NCBI GenBank assembly: GCA_964547525.1
Contig: CAZJOD010000040.1
Coordinates: 1-25,730, forward strand
Direction: 5' to 3'
Length of the DNA stretch: 25,730 nucleotides
Source: CAZJOD01 sp964547525
GTDB lineage: Bacteria; Bacillota; Clostridia; JAAYHZ01
Below the pieces are notes generated by a model, which was not told where the DNA came from, did not search any database, and saw only the letters and a list, made by a program, of their open reading frames with translations. Every line of letters starts with the position of its first letter. Position 1 is the stretch's first letter. This document shows positions 15,532 through 24,862 of the stretch, one piece after another. Both the position numbers and the translations under genes were made by a program.

Positions 15532-16239
15532 ATGGCAAAAAAGATATTGATAGTAGATGACGAGCCTAATATTGTTGATATTTTAAAATTTAATTTACGT
15601 AAAGAAGGATATGATACTTTAGAAGCATATGATGGTGAGGAAGCTGTCAGTTTATGCAATCAATATGAACCTGATCTTATAATTTTAGACATAATGTTAC
15701 CTAAAATGGACGGTTTTAGCGTTTGTAGGAAAATACGTGAAAAGTATTCGGTTCCGATAATAATGCTTACCGCAAAAGAAGAAGAATTTGATCAAGTACT
15801 GGGGTTGGAATTTGGCGCTGATGATTTTATAACAAAGCCTCCTGCAATCAGAGCACTGATGGCTAGAGTAAAAGCAAATCTCAGAAGAACTGAAATACAA
15901 GAAAAGGATACTGAAACAGGATCCCTTCACATTATAAATGTAGGCAAGCTTCAAATTGATACAAAGAGATTTGAAGTTAGAAGGGATGGGGAGGATTTAC
16001 ATCTAACTATACGTGAATATGAACTTGTTAAATTCTTAGCTGAAAAAAAAGGTCAAATATTTTCCAGAGAACAATTATTAAAAGAAGTTTGGGGATATGA
16101 GTTTCCGGGTGATAAACGTACTGTAGATGTTACCATAGCCAGAATTCGTGAAAAAATTGAATCAAATGCAGAGGATGCAGGTAGATATATTCATACGAAA
16201 AGAGGCGTCGGGTACTACATAAAGTATATTACCGGGTAA
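15532..16239 (+). CDS. walR: Response regulator WalR (YycF), OmpR family
   Basis: This 235-residue regulator controls cell-wall turnover genes in low-GC Gram-positive bacteria. The receiver domain (1-120) has the acidic pair D9-D10, phospho-acceptor D53 (ILDIMLPKMDG), T80 and K102. The OmpR-type winged-helix DNA-binding domain spans about 135-233, with LTIREYELVKFLA, DKRTVDV and the C-terminal RGVGYYI wing. After the conserved lysine it reads KPP, where relatives usually have KPF. AGGAGG at 15519-15524 sets the start. No clear promoter lies between the preceding terminator and the gene. Assignment to WalR rather than PhoP rests on the walK-walH-walI neighbours. Confidence 0.94.
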   Translation: MAKKILIVDDEPNIVDILKFNLRKEGYDTLEAYDGEEAVSLCNQYEPDLIILDIMLPKMDGFSVCRKIREKYSVPIIMLTAKEEEFDQVLGLEFGADDFITKPPAIRALMARVKANLRRTEIQEKDTETGSLHIINVGKLQIDTKRFEVRRDGEDLHLTIREYELVKFLAEKKGQIFSREQLLKEVWGYEFPGDKRTVDVTIARIREKIESNAEDAGRYIHTKRGVGYYIKYITG

Positions 16240-16254
16240 AGACAGGAGACCCGT

Positions 16255-18042
16255 ATGATAGCATTTCGAAGCTTACAATGGCGGTTGGTTCTCTTTATAT
16301 TTATTATTGCCATCTGTATAGTGTTAACAATCGGTATTATTTTAAGTGAAAAGATAGATGAGTTTTACTATAATCAATTCATAGAAGATTTAAAAGGTGG
16401 AATTTCTAAATATATCGTAAATATTAGTGATGATGTAACCTTGGATGAACTATATGATCGCTTTCAAAATAATTATTTAAATGCACTAAGGCTAGCAAGT
16501 GAAAACAAAAGTTTTACAATAATTCATGGAGCAACTAATCACATACTATCTAATGACATTAATTTTTTACAAGGTGATGATACCGAGTTTTTAAATGAAG
16601 TATTATCTTCAAGAAATTATGTTTTAGCATTAGCTGAAAAAAAGGGGGATGAAAAAATAACCCGGAGCATAAACGGAAGGGATTATTATGATTATGCGGT
16701 CTTAAGCAAAGGATATGTTTTCTATTTCAGGTACTATAAAGACGAATGGATATTAATGATAAACGAACTTACTCGGATATTAGTGTCTACATTGATTGTT
16801 TCATTGGCTATTTCGTTACTCCTTGGTATTTTATTATCTAAGTATATTACACAACCCATTAACAGTATAATGAGAAAAGCTGAAAGTATAGCATATGGTA
16901 ATTTTGGTAGATTGTTACCGGTTATATCCAATGATGAGATCGGACGCTTAACTAATGTATTTAATGATATGTCATCTTCTTTAAAAGAGAAGCTGGATAC
17001 AATAGCCAGTGAAAAGAACAAAGTTGAAACTATACTGAATTTTATGTCAGAGGGAGTAATCGCGTATGATATGGAAGGTAAAATACTACATATCAACCCG
17101 GCTGCCAAAGAAATCATTAATAATCAAAATAGTTACATAAACATAAAATCATTAATTAAATATTTTGATATAGGTTTGACAATAGAAGATATAACCGATG
17201 AAAAAAGCATTAATTATGAAAAGAATGTTCATATTGATGATAAAACATATAGGATGTATTTTGTTGTATTCAAAAATGAATATAAATTGCCGGAAGGAAT
17301 TATCGTTGTTTTGGTTGACTTGACAAAGCAAACTATGCTAGACGATATGAGGAAGGACTTTGTAGCTAATGTATCTCATGAGTTAAAAACACCTTTATCC
17401 TCAATTAAAATGTATACTGAAACCTTGTTAGCCGGAGTAGATGATAAAGAAATAGAGTCTAGGTATCTAAATGTAATAAATTCTGAGGCCGACCGTATGA
17501 CAAGATTGGTCAGAGATTTATTATTGCTATCCAGATTTGACAACAAAAAACTTACCTTGGAAATATCTAAAGTTAATATATTAAAGTTAATTGACAGTTG
17601 CGTGGGCCAGTTGAAACCTGAAGCTGATAAAAAAGAACATGAGATAGAAGTAAATGTGTCATCTGATTTACCGTTTATAGAGGGTGACTACTACAGGCTA
17701 GAACAGGTTATGATAAATGTTTTAAGTAATGCGGTTAAGTATACACCACAAAAAGGAAAGATATTGGTGTATTCAAAAGAAATTGGTGAAAATGTCCTTA
17801 TAAAGGTAACCGATAACGGTATCGGGATCCCAAAAAAGGATTTACCCAGAATATTTGAGCGCTTTCACAGGGTTGATAAAGCACGTTCAAGAGATCAAGG
17901 TGGAACAGGGTTAGGGTTATCAATTGCAAAAGAAATTATTGATGCGCATTACGGTGAAATAGAAATTGTTTCAATTGTAAACAAAGGGACAGAGGTTAGG
18001 ATTGCATTACCAATTTATAAAAAGTCGGGTGATATGGATTGA
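16255..18042 (+). CDS. walK: Sensor histidine kinase WalK (YycG)
   Basis: WalK phosphorylates WalR in response to the state of the cell wall. The 595-residue protein has a transmembrane helix at about 10-31, an extracytoplasmic sensor of roughly 135 residues, a second helix at about 172-196, a HAMP linker (197-248), a PAS-like domain (about 255-360), a HisKA domain with phospho-acceptor H375 (NVSHELKTP), and a HATPase domain (about 475-588). The ATPase boxes are N (NVLSNAVKYT), G1 (DNGIGIP, 520-526), F (FERFHRV) and G2 (GGTGLGL, 549-555). This is the canonical WalK layout and length. AGGAG lies 6 nt before the ATG. The gene starts 15 nt after walR and its stop overlaps the walH start by 4 nt (TTGA). 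Confidence 0.95.
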   Translation: MIAFRSLQWRLVLFIFIIAICIVLTIGIILSEKIDEFYYNQFIEDLKGGISKYIVNISDDVTLDELYDRFQNNYLNALRLASENKSFTIIHGATNHILSNDINFLQGDDTEFLNEVLSSRNYVLALAEKKGDEKITRSINGRDYYDYAVLSKGYVFYFRYYKDEWILMINELTRILVSTLIVSLAISLLLGILLSKYITQPINSIMRKAESIAYGNFGRLLPVISNDEIGRLTNVFNDMSSSLKEKLDTIASEKNKVETILNFMSEGVIAYDMEGKILHINPAAKEIINNQNSYINIKSLIKYFDIGLTIEDITDEKSINYEKNVHIDDKTYRMYFVVFKNEYKLPEGIIVVLVDLTKQTMLDDMRKDFVANVSHELKTPLSSIKMYTETLLAGVDDKEIESRYLNVINSEADRMTRLVRDLLLLSRFDNKKLTLEISKVNILKLIDSCVGQLKPEADKKEHEIEVNVSSDLPFIEGDYYRLEQVMINVLSNAVKYTPQKGKILVYSKEIGENVLIKVTDNGIGIPKKDLPRIFERFHRVDKARSRDQGGTGLGLSIAKEIIDAHYGEIEIVSIVNKGTEVRIALPIYKKSGDMD

Positions 18043-19490
18043 AATCAGTTAGCGTAATTAAAAGTATAAGCATTGGATTGCTGGTATTTCTAGCTTTTTT
18101 TCAATTTGCAATTATAATAAGCGGGAGCTATTCTGAATTTCCCGGGTTATTCGGAGCTTTTTTGAAACATGATAACACATATATTAATAAAAGTAATTTG
18201 CCGTTTGAATATATTATGATTGAAAGCATAAGAATTTCTGATGGTGCAAACAATTTTTGGGATCTTAACCATAAATCGGATGAATATATTCAATTGCATT
18301 TAGTGGCTAATGAAGTTTTAAAGCATTGCTACACAGATGATTTGCAGTATATTTCAAAAAATGTATGGGATGATTTATTATCAAAAAGATACATAATGAT
18401 ACAATATTTCTGTGATATACCGTTAACGTTTCTTAATGTTTTTAACGGTGATCCTAAAGATAGAAACGGTCTTGAAAAAATTAGAAAACTAATCATTATG
18501 CCGGGAGAAACCGAAATAAACATTTATGTTTTTGACGGAACCGGATATTATAAGCTTTTATATACACCGGCACAGGATTATTTAATCCACGGAATTAATT
18601 TCGATAATATATTTTATTTTGTAAGGTATAGTAATTTCTATGATGAAAAAACATACCAACTATTAGATTCAAATATAATCTCAAATTTTGTAACCGGTAG
18701 AAAAGAAGTTAAGGTATATGCAAATCCGGTACAAAAGAACGTTTTGCATATACCTGTCATTCCTGTTGACATTATGAATATTGCAAACACTGTAAATACT
18801 TATGACCTTAAAGATTTAAAAGAATCTTTTTTGGATGTTACAAAGGACAGATATACATTGTCTTTAGGAACAAATAATACAGTGTACCTTTCAAACTTGG
18901 AAAATCAATATACCATAACTTCTGCGGGTAGGATAACGTATGATTATTTCGGGAAGAAAAATCGTTTTGAAAGAGGAGATATAGATCTTGCATATAACAA
19001 GGCGGTTGGTATGCTAAATAAATTTTTAAATTTAACAGATAAAAGATCCAATTCTTTCGTTACTTTAACATATATAGATTATAGTAATCCTAATCATTAT
19101 GTATTTTATTTTGATTATATATTGGACAGTAGAGACCTTGTTTTGATTAAAAACGACTTAAACAAAGCGGAATTACAACATGCATTCGAAATAACGGCAA
19201 ATGAATTAAACGTTATCAATGCAAACGGTTTATTAAGAAATATATATAAAGATAAAGACGGTGTAGCGGACTTTATGACTAATGATACACAAAGATTGAT
19301 ATTGGAAAACTTATCGTTGTTTTCAAATAAAATTATTACAGACATATATAATGGTTATGTTATATCACAAAATGCATACTTGTCACCTTCCCTACTTTTA
19401 TTTTGCGACAATTATCTTTATGGGATCGGTTTACCTGCATTTAATCCGATGAACTTATATAACGAGGATGGATATTATGGATTGGAATAA
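18039..19490 (+). CDS. walH: WalH/YycH family regulator of WalK
   Basis: The 483-residue protein has one N-terminal membrane helix (about 8-28) followed by a large extracytoplasmic region. That topology, its length and its place directly after walK identify it as YycH, which in Bacillus subtilis binds WalK with YycI through the membrane helices and adjusts kinase activity. Sequence similarity in this family is weak, so the call leans on context. The start is a TTG overlapping the walK stop, indicating translational coupling. A segment near 275-330, with alternating short strands and NTVYLSNLENQYTI, fits the beta-rich domains known for the family. No enzymatic motif is visible. Confidence 0.8.
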   Translation: MKSVSVIKSISIGLLVFLAFFQFAIIISGSYSEFPGLFGAFLKHDNTYINKSNLPFEYIMIESIRISDGANNFWDLNHKSDEYIQLHLVANEVLKHCYTDDLQYISKNVWDDLLSKRYIMIQYFCDIPLTFLNVFNGDPKDRNGLEKIRKLIIMPGETEINIYVFDGTGYYKLLYTPAQDYLIHGINFDNIFYFVRYSNFYDEKTYQLLDSNIISNFVTGRKEVKVYANPVQKNVLHIPVIPVDIMNIANTVNTYDLKDLKESFLDVTKDRYTLSLGTNNTVYLSNLENQYTITSAGRITYDYFGKKNRFERGDIDLAYNKAVGMLNKFLNLTDKRSNSFVTLTYIDYSNPNHYVFYFDYILDSRDLVLIKNDLNKAELQHAFEITANELNVINANGLLRNIYKDKDGVADFMTNDTQRLILENLSLFSNKIITDIYNGYVISQNAYLSPSLLLFCDNYLYGIGLPAFNPMNLYNEDGYYGLE

Positions 19491-20328
19491 AGTAAAAACT
19501 ATTTTAATAGTGGTTTTAATATGTTTAAACTTATTTTTATTCTGCCAAATATATAATTCAAAGTTAAGTGAGAATCAGGATAAAGTTATTTTAAATGATG
19601 TTTTAACCGTTTTAAATAATAGAAACGTAAAAATTCTATGTGATTTACCCGGGATTGACAGCTCGGTGCAATTTTTACATCTTGGTATGACTTCTATTGA
19701 AAAAGATACCGTTCTATCTGTTTTTTTGGGATATGACAAACCGGTTGAACATGATAGAACGGAGTTTGAAAAAAACGGAAAAAAAATAATCTATTTGGAC
19801 AAACTTTTCAATCATTTTTATTTTGTGGATCATAGTGATAAAAGTGAAATTGTAGTTGATATACACAATAAGAAGGATGTTATTTCTTACACATTAAAAA
19901 AGCTAGAAGAATTGGGAGTTATTTGGAATGAGTATTCCGTGGATAATTATGTTCCGGGTAATAAAGATACAACTGTTGAAGTTCGTATTACTCAAAAATA
20001 TAAAGGCAATTTGGTTTATGATAATTTCATTCATGCATTTATAAGTAATACAGGTGTTGTATATTTAGAAATAAGTTGTCATAAAATAAGCGGAATGGAA
20101 AATGATAATACAGGTAAGTTATTAAAACCGTTTCAAGTTTTACTTGGTTTTTTTACCGAAGATATATCGGATACGAATGTGTTAAATATTGATCAGGGAT
20201 TTAAAATAAGCTTATTGGACAAAGAAGAGATAGTATCGGAATCTCAAGCGGGTTTATGTTGGAGAATATTGACCGATAGCGGTCGTGTGTACTATGTAAG
20301 CTTGATAAACGGTAGAGAGGTTAAGTAA
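19477..20328 (+). CDS. walI: WalI/YycI family regulator of WalK
   Basis: I place the start at 19477, giving MDWNKVKTILIV, the typical opening of YycI proteins. GAGG at 19464-19467 is well spaced for it, whereas the ATG at 19468 abuts that site. The protein has 283 residues, one membrane helix (about 7-25) and an extracytoplasmic domain. It overlaps walH by 14 nt. Known YycI acts with YycH as a WalK partner and resembles it structurally, despite low sequence identity. This is the last gene of the walRKHI transcript; murA follows after 115 bp that contain a separate promoter. Confidence 0.85.
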   Translation: MDWNKVKTILIVVLICLNLFLFCQIYNSKLSENQDKVILNDVLTVLNNRNVKILCDLPGIDSSVQFLHLGMTSIEKDTVLSVFLGYDKPVEHDRTEFEKNGKKIIYLDKLFNHFYFVDHSDKSEIVVDIHNKKDVISYTLKKLEELGVIWNEYSVDNYVPGNKDTTVEVRITQKYKGNLVYDNFIHAFISNTGVVYLEISCHKISGMENDNTGKLLKPFQVLLGFFTEDISDTNVLNIDQGFKISLLDKEEIVSESQAGLCWRILTDSGRVYYVSLINGREVK

Positions 20329-20373
20329 ATCATTCCGGTGTTATAATACCGGTTATGTACAATGACATAATAC

Positions 20374-20401
20374 TTGTTTTTTATGAGTAAGATGATATAA
20401 T
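20374..20401 (+). promoter_or_regulatory. Probable sigma-A promoter of murA
   Basis: TTGTTT (20374-20379) and an exact TATAAT (20396-20401) are separated by 16 bp. The -35 box is weak, but the -10 is perfect. A small dyad CCGGTGTTATAATACCGG (20335-20352) lies upstream; it has no T tract, so it is more likely an operator or an incidental hairpin than a terminator. Confidence 0.6.
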
Positions 20402-20443
20402 ATTTTATGAATATTCTATATATGAAGTAAGGAGCATTATAAT

Positions 20444-21703
20444 TTGGATCAGTTAGTGATTACCGGTGGAAATAGACTTACCGGAGAAATTGAAATCAGT
20501 GGAGCTAAAAATGCGGCGGTAGGAATTTTACCTGCTACATTGTTGATCCACGGCCCATGCAGAATAGAAAATGTTCCTCATATCGCCGATGTGAAAATAT
20601 TTTTGGATGTAGCAAAAAAACTTGGTGCTTCCGTTGATATAATTGATGAAAAAACAGTAGAAATAAACAGTACAAATATACAATCGGGACAAGCTTTATT
20701 TGATGAATTAAGTACAATACGCGCCTCATATTATCTGCTGGGAGCATTGATTTGTAATACAAAAAGGGTTGAGATACCAATGCCCGGAGGATGTAATATA
20801 GGAGCTCGACCTATTGATCAACACATAAAAGGGTTTGAAGCTTTAGGAGCTAAAATCATTATGGGATCGGACCGAATAATTGTTATGGCGGATAAACTTA
20901 CAGGTACTCAAGTTTATATGGATGTAGTAACTGTAGGTGCAACAATAAATCTAATGCTAGCCGCTGTTTTGGCCGAGGGTGTTACAGTATTAGAAAATGC
21001 CGCCAGAGAGCCCCACATAGTTGACGTGGCAAACTTTTTGAATGTTATGGGTGCCAATATAAAAGGAGCGGGAACTAATAAAATTAGAATAACCGGTGTT
21101 AAGCAGTTAAATGGGGGCAAATCTTATTCAATCATTCCTGATCAAATTGAAGCCGGAACTTTTATGATTGCAGCCGCCGCCACAGCAGGGGATGTTATAG
21201 TAAAAAATATAATTCCCGAGCATATGGATCCTTTATGTGCGAAATTGATTGAAATGAATGTCAGCATTGATCAAAACGACGATTGGATAAGAGTGGTGAG
21301 AAATAAAGAACTACATGCCACAGATATTATAACCTTACCGCATCCCGGTTTTCCGACCGATTTACACCCGCAGATGACGGCATTGATGTGTCTTGCTGAC
21401 GGTGAAGGAAAAATTACCGAAACAATATTCGAAAATCGTTTCCAATATACCGATCAGTTAAAAAAGATGAGGGCAAAAATTAAGGTGGATGGTAACACAG
21501 CTATTATAAGAGGTACGGGAAGATTATCAGGGGCGGCGGTGAAAGCTACCGACTTAAGAGCGGGAGCTGCAATGATAATAGCAGGATTAATTGCATCGGG
21601 ACAAACCAGAATTCAGAATATTGAATTTATAGATAGAGGATATGAAGGAATAGAAAGTAAATTTAAAAAACTGGGAGCCGAAATATACAGGGAGCCGTAT
21701 TAA
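20444..21703 (+). CDS. murA: UDP-N-acetylglucosamine 1-carboxyvinyltransferase MurA
   Basis: MurA transfers enolpyruvate from phosphoenolpyruvate to UDP-GlcNAc, the first committed step of peptidoglycan synthesis, in the cytoplasm. The 419-residue length is standard. Key residues are K22-N23 in SGAKNA, R93 in TIRASYY, the fosfomycin-targeted catalytic C117 in PGGCNIGARPID, and D306 in FPTDLHPQ. Because C117 is cysteine rather than aspartate, the enzyme is predicted to be fosfomycin-sensitive. The start is TTG, with TAAGGAG 9 nt upstream. Many Firmicutes carry two murA copies; whether a second exists elsewhere cannot be seen here. It leads the murA-walJ-rlmH transcript. Confidence 0.96.
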   Translation: MDQLVITGGNRLTGEIEISGAKNAAVGILPATLLIHGPCRIENVPHIADVKIFLDVAKKLGASVDIIDEKTVEINSTNIQSGQALFDELSTIRASYYLLGALICNTKRVEIPMPGGCNIGARPIDQHIKGFEALGAKIIMGSDRIIVMADKLTGTQVYMDVVTVGATINLMLAAVLAEGVTVLENAAREPHIVDVANFLNVMGANIKGAGTNKIRITGVKQLNGGKSYSIIPDQIEAGTFMIAAAATAGDVIVKNIIPEHMDPLCAKLIEMNVSIDQNDDWIRVVRNKELHATDIITLPHPGFPTDLHPQMTALMCLADGEGKITETIFENRFQYTDQLKKMRAKIKVDGNTAIIRGTGRLSGAAVKATDLRAGAAMIIAGLIASGQTRIQNIEFIDRGYEGIESKFKKLGAEIYREPY

Positions 21704-21729
21704 TGTATTTTTTATAGAAGGAGAAGAGT

Positions 21730-22521
21730 GTGGTCAAATTTTGCAGTCTATTTAGTGGAAGCAGTGGAAACTGTCTTTTTCTGGGAACAGAAAAAACAAA
21801 AATTTTAGTAGATGCAGGACTTAGTAGAAAATCTATATTTAACGCCTTAGAATCAATTGACCAATCTCCCGGAGATTTAAAAGGGATTTTAATCACTCAT
21901 GAGCATACGGATCATATAAGAGGTGCCGGCATCATTTCCAGGACTTTGGATATACCTGTATATGCGACGCAAGGGACTTGGCAAGGTTGCCTTAATGTGA
22001 TCGGTAAAATAGATGAAAAAAATATGATTTGTATAGAAGCGGGTAAAATATTTCAAATAGACGATATAACAGTCCAGCCGTATTGTATACCCCATGATGC
22101 AAACGATCCTGTAGGTTTTTGTCTTATGAGTGATAATAAAAAGATAGCAATAGCTACCGATATAGGAAAAATGACAAAATCGTTGCTAAATATTTTTAAT
22201 AAAAGCAACTTATTGTTTTTAGAATCCAATCATGATATTGAGATGTTAAAGACCGGAGAGTATCCATATTACTTAAAACAAAGAATACTAGGGGATAAAG
22301 GGCATTTGTGCAATGAGATAGCTGCAAAAACCGCTGTATATATGGTAAAAGAGGGTATAACAAGAATAGTTCTGGGGCATCTGAGTGAAAAGAATAATTT
22401 CAAGCAGCTTGCATATGTAACAACAGAGTCAGAGATGAAAAAGGAAGGTATTATACCGGGAAAGGATGTTAGTTTAGAAGTAGCTGAACGATACAAGGCA
22501 GGTCCGGTATTTGTGTTATAA
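21730..22521 (+). CDS. walJ: Metallo-beta-lactamase-fold hydrolase WalJ (YycJ)
   Basis: This 263-residue protein has a metallo-beta-lactamase fold. The metal-binding signature HEHTDH (57-62) is present, with further ligands likely at H122 (IPHDAND), D144 (ATDIGKM), H168 (ESNHDIE) and H217 (LGHLSEKN). YycJ/WalJ is the wal-cluster member of this fold. It has been linked to DNA metabolism (a 5'-to-3' exonuclease activity) and to coordinating division with replication. The GTG start has AAGGAG 6 nt upstream. The gene ends TAATG, its stop overlapping the rlmH start by one base. No signal peptide is present, so it is cytoplasmic. Confidence 0.9.
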   Translation: MVKFCSLFSGSSGNCLFLGTEKTKILVDAGLSRKSIFNALESIDQSPGDLKGILITHEHTDHIRGAGIISRTLDIPVYATQGTWQGCLNVIGKIDEKNMICIEAGKIFQIDDITVQPYCIPHDANDPVGFCLMSDNKKIAIATDIGKMTKSLLNIFNKSNLLFLESNHDIEMLKTGEYPYYLKQRILGDKGHLCNEIAAKTAVYMVKEGITRIVLGHLSEKNNFKQLAYVTTESEMKKEGIIPGKDVSLEVAERYKAGPVFVL

Positions 22522-23000
22522 TGAAAATTGAAATAATTTGTGTAGGGAAATTAAAGGAAACTTTTTATAGGACGGCTGTAAGTGAATATTTAAAAAGGTT
22601 ATCTGCTTTTGTAAAAGTTGAAATAATTGAGACAATGGAGATATCAATACCTGATAAAGCATCGGATAAAGAATGTGCGATATTGCTTAACAAAGAAGGA
22701 GATGTGCTTTTAAACAAGATAAAAAAGGATACGTGGTGCATAGTATTGGATGTAAAAGGTAAATCAATGGATTCGGTTGATTTTTCACGAGCTTTAAATG
22801 AGTGTATGATTTCTGGCCAATCACATTTTACTTTTATTATCGGCGGGTCGTTAGGAATATCCCAAGCGGTTAAAAACCGTGCACAGTTGCTTCTTTCTTT
22901 ATCAGATATGACATTTACCCATCAGATGACAAGAATAATACTCCTAGAGCAAATTTACAGGGCGTTTTGTATAATCAATAATCGTACTTATCACAAGTAA
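22521..23000 (+). CDS. rlmH: 23S rRNA (pseudouridine-1915-N3)-methyltransferase RlmH
   Basis: RlmH is a SPOUT-class methyltransferase that modifies pseudouridine 1915 in helix 69 of 23S rRNA using S-adenosylmethionine. At 159 residues it has the family length. The knot region holds FIIGGSLGIS (105-114), and the C-terminus has the expected FTHQMTRIILLEQIYRA (132-148) and the terminal YHK. In Staphylococcus aureus this gene (orfX) is the SCCmec attachment site; no cassette or target-site duplication is present at this 3' end. Its start overlaps the walJ stop by one base. Confidence 0.97.
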   Translation: MKIEIICVGKLKETFYRTAVSEYLKRLSAFVKVEIIETMEISIPDKASDKECAILLNKEGDVLLNKIKKDTWCIVLDVKGKSMDSVDFSRALNECMISGQSHFTFIIGGSLGISQAVKNRAQLLLSLSDMTFTHQMTRIILLEQIYRAFCIINNRTYHK

Positions 23001-23017
23001 CATTGGCAGGTGAGGTA

Positions 23018-24862
23018 ATGAAAAAAATACTATTTATTATATTCCTGATTTTATCCGTAACATACGGTGATTTTGTATGTGCGCAAAGTTCAAATGAGAA
23101 CGTTGATTTCTTTATCAGAGAGTACCTAATACGTGTCAATGTAAGTGATGATAATACATACGAAATTTATGAAAGAATAAAACTTAATTTTGTCTCTCCT
23201 TCAAATACATTTGTCAGAACAATACCGCTATGGAATAACGGTAACCGGGCATTTATTCGTGATTTTGAAAGTATAAATTTTTCATATCAAATACAAAAAA
23301 GTACAGACTCGTTTTCAATATTATATGAAAATCAAAACACTTATGAACAAGATGATGAGCACGATCTTTTCTTTAAATACAAAATTTTACGAGGAAAAGA
23401 TTACGATATAAATAGAGATATGTTTTATTATAATATTGTGCCCGGCGGGTTAAATGCTGAGATAAAACGAATTGATATAGAAATAGTAATGCCACGCCCG
23501 TTTGATCTGCAAACGGTATCCTTATATAAAGATAATGGTATAGAACAGATTTTTGTTCCGGTGAATATTGACGATAATGTAATTTCGGCAAAAATAATTA
23601 ATACAAGTCCGGGGCAAGGGGTTGATATACATATGAATTTACCTGAGGGATATTTTTCTGAAGCAATACCAAATCCCAATATAATGGAAGCTATAACACC
23701 AATTTCTATTTTGATTATATCTTTCTTTTTAGTTTTAAGCATTATTTTATGTTTCTTTATAAAAAATGATCATATAAAAAAATATAAGGAATTGCATCAT
23801 GTTCCGGCCGGTATTTCACCTTGCGAATTTGCTTATGTATTAAACGGATATATTGGAGAACAAGATATCTCGGCAATGGTCGCGCATTGGGCTAATCAGG
23901 GTAAGATTACCATATATACCGATATACCATGTAATGATAAAAGTATTAAAAATTTTGATAGTGACAGGGTGATCATTATTAAAAAAGAAGATTTAAATGG
24001 CGATACTCAATCCTTCGAACAGCAAATATTTAATTCTTTGTTTTCAGAGAATGACGAAGATAAAAGAATTTCTTTAACAGAATATAAATTATTAATAAAA
24101 AGAAAAATACATATATTCAACGAACAAATAAGCAATACATATAATGATGATGTTGTTAAAAGGATTTTCACTAAAAGAAGTGTTCAAATTAAAGAATATA
24201 TAAGATTTACTTCTTTTATACCGTATATATATATAATATTTAAAATTTTATATGTATATACCGATCAAGCCGGATTATCTTTTGCGTTATCGATTGTATT
24301 CTCTACATTGTTTTATATAATGTCTGATGTCATATCCGCTATTTTACAGATCCTCGGTAGCAACAGATACGAATTCATAACAACCGAGTACTATATTAAA
24401 TTGTTCTTAGGAATTTGTACTTTTATCATATTCTTTATTTTCGTACAGTTGAATAATATGCTAAATATTGAAGAGTATTTAGCAATGATTTTTGCAGGGA
24501 TTATTATTCATTTTATGACATATTTAATGATCAGGAGAACAAAATACGGTAATGAAATATACGATACGGCTGTTGCATTTCGTAATTTTATATTAAATAG
24601 TAAAGAGAATAATTATAAATTTGAAGAAGTGTCGGATGAATCATATACTTATAATCAGTTACCATATGCCATTGTTTTGGGAGTCATTGATAATTATTAT
24701 AAAAGAGTTAAGGTGGAACATGTCTCTATACCTTCATGGTGGATTTCTGAAGGTAAGAACGCAAAAAAGGTACCGGTGAAACTCATATTAAATACAATAA
24801 AACATTGTTTAGCCAACAAGCAGAAGAAAAAGAAAATTATAACTTTAAAGAAAAAAAGTTAA
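23018..24862 (+). CDS. DUF2207 family membrane protein
   Basis: The function is unknown. From the ATG at 23018 the protein has 614 residues; an upstream TTG at 23003 is possible, but the AGGTGA site favours 23018. A signal peptide ends near VCA (residue 22). An extracytoplasmic beta-rich domain follows (about 25-220), opening with FFIREYLIRVNVSDDNTYEI, then a membrane helix (about 224-248). The cytoplasmic part contains the family hallmark PAGISPCEFAYVLNGYIGEQDIS (263-285). Further membrane helices lie at about 400-445, 462-480 and 487-505. The C-terminus is lysine-rich. It starts 17 nt after rlmH, so it is probably co-transcribed. Its last 4 nt overlap the end of the opposing gene. Confidence 0.82.
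   Translation: MKKILFIIFLILSVTYGDFVCAQSSNENVDFFIREYLIRVNVSDDNTYEIYERIKLNFVSPSNTFVRTIPLWNNGNRAFIRDFESINFSYQIQKSTDSFSILYENQNTYEQDDEHDLFFKYKILRGKDYDINRDMFYYNIVPGGLNAEIKRIDIEIVMPRPFDLQTVSLYKDNGIEQIFVPVNIDDNVISAKIINTSPGQGVDIHMNLPEGYFSEAIPNPNIMEAITPISILIISFFLVLSIILCFFIKNDHIKKYKELHHVPAGISPCEFAYVLNGYIGEQDISAMVAHWANQGKITIYTDIPCNDKSIKNFDSDRVIIIKKEDLNGDTQSFEQQIFNSLFSENDEDKRISLTEYKLLIKRKIHIFNEQISNTYNDDVVKRIFTKRSVQIKEYIRFTSFIPYIYIIFKILYVYTDQAGLSFALSIVFSTLFYIMSDVISAILQILGSNRYEFITTEYYIKLFLGICTFIIFFIFVQLNNMLNIEEYLAMIFAGIIIHFMTYLMIRRTKYGNEIYDTAVAFRNFILNSKENNYKFEEVSDESYTYNQLPYAIVLGVIDNYYKRVKVEHVSIPSWWISEGKNAKKVPVKLILNTIKHCLANKQKKKKIITLKKKS

Noticed and set aside
20335..20352. CCGGTGTTATAATACCGG dyad as the walI terminator
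   Set aside because: It is not followed by a T tract. An operator role or chance is more likely.
22981..23000. 3' end of rlmH as a cassette attachment site, as in staphylococcal SCC elements
   Set aside because: No recombinase gene, duplicated rlmH end or inverted repeats are present; the following gene starts 17 nt later and looks native.
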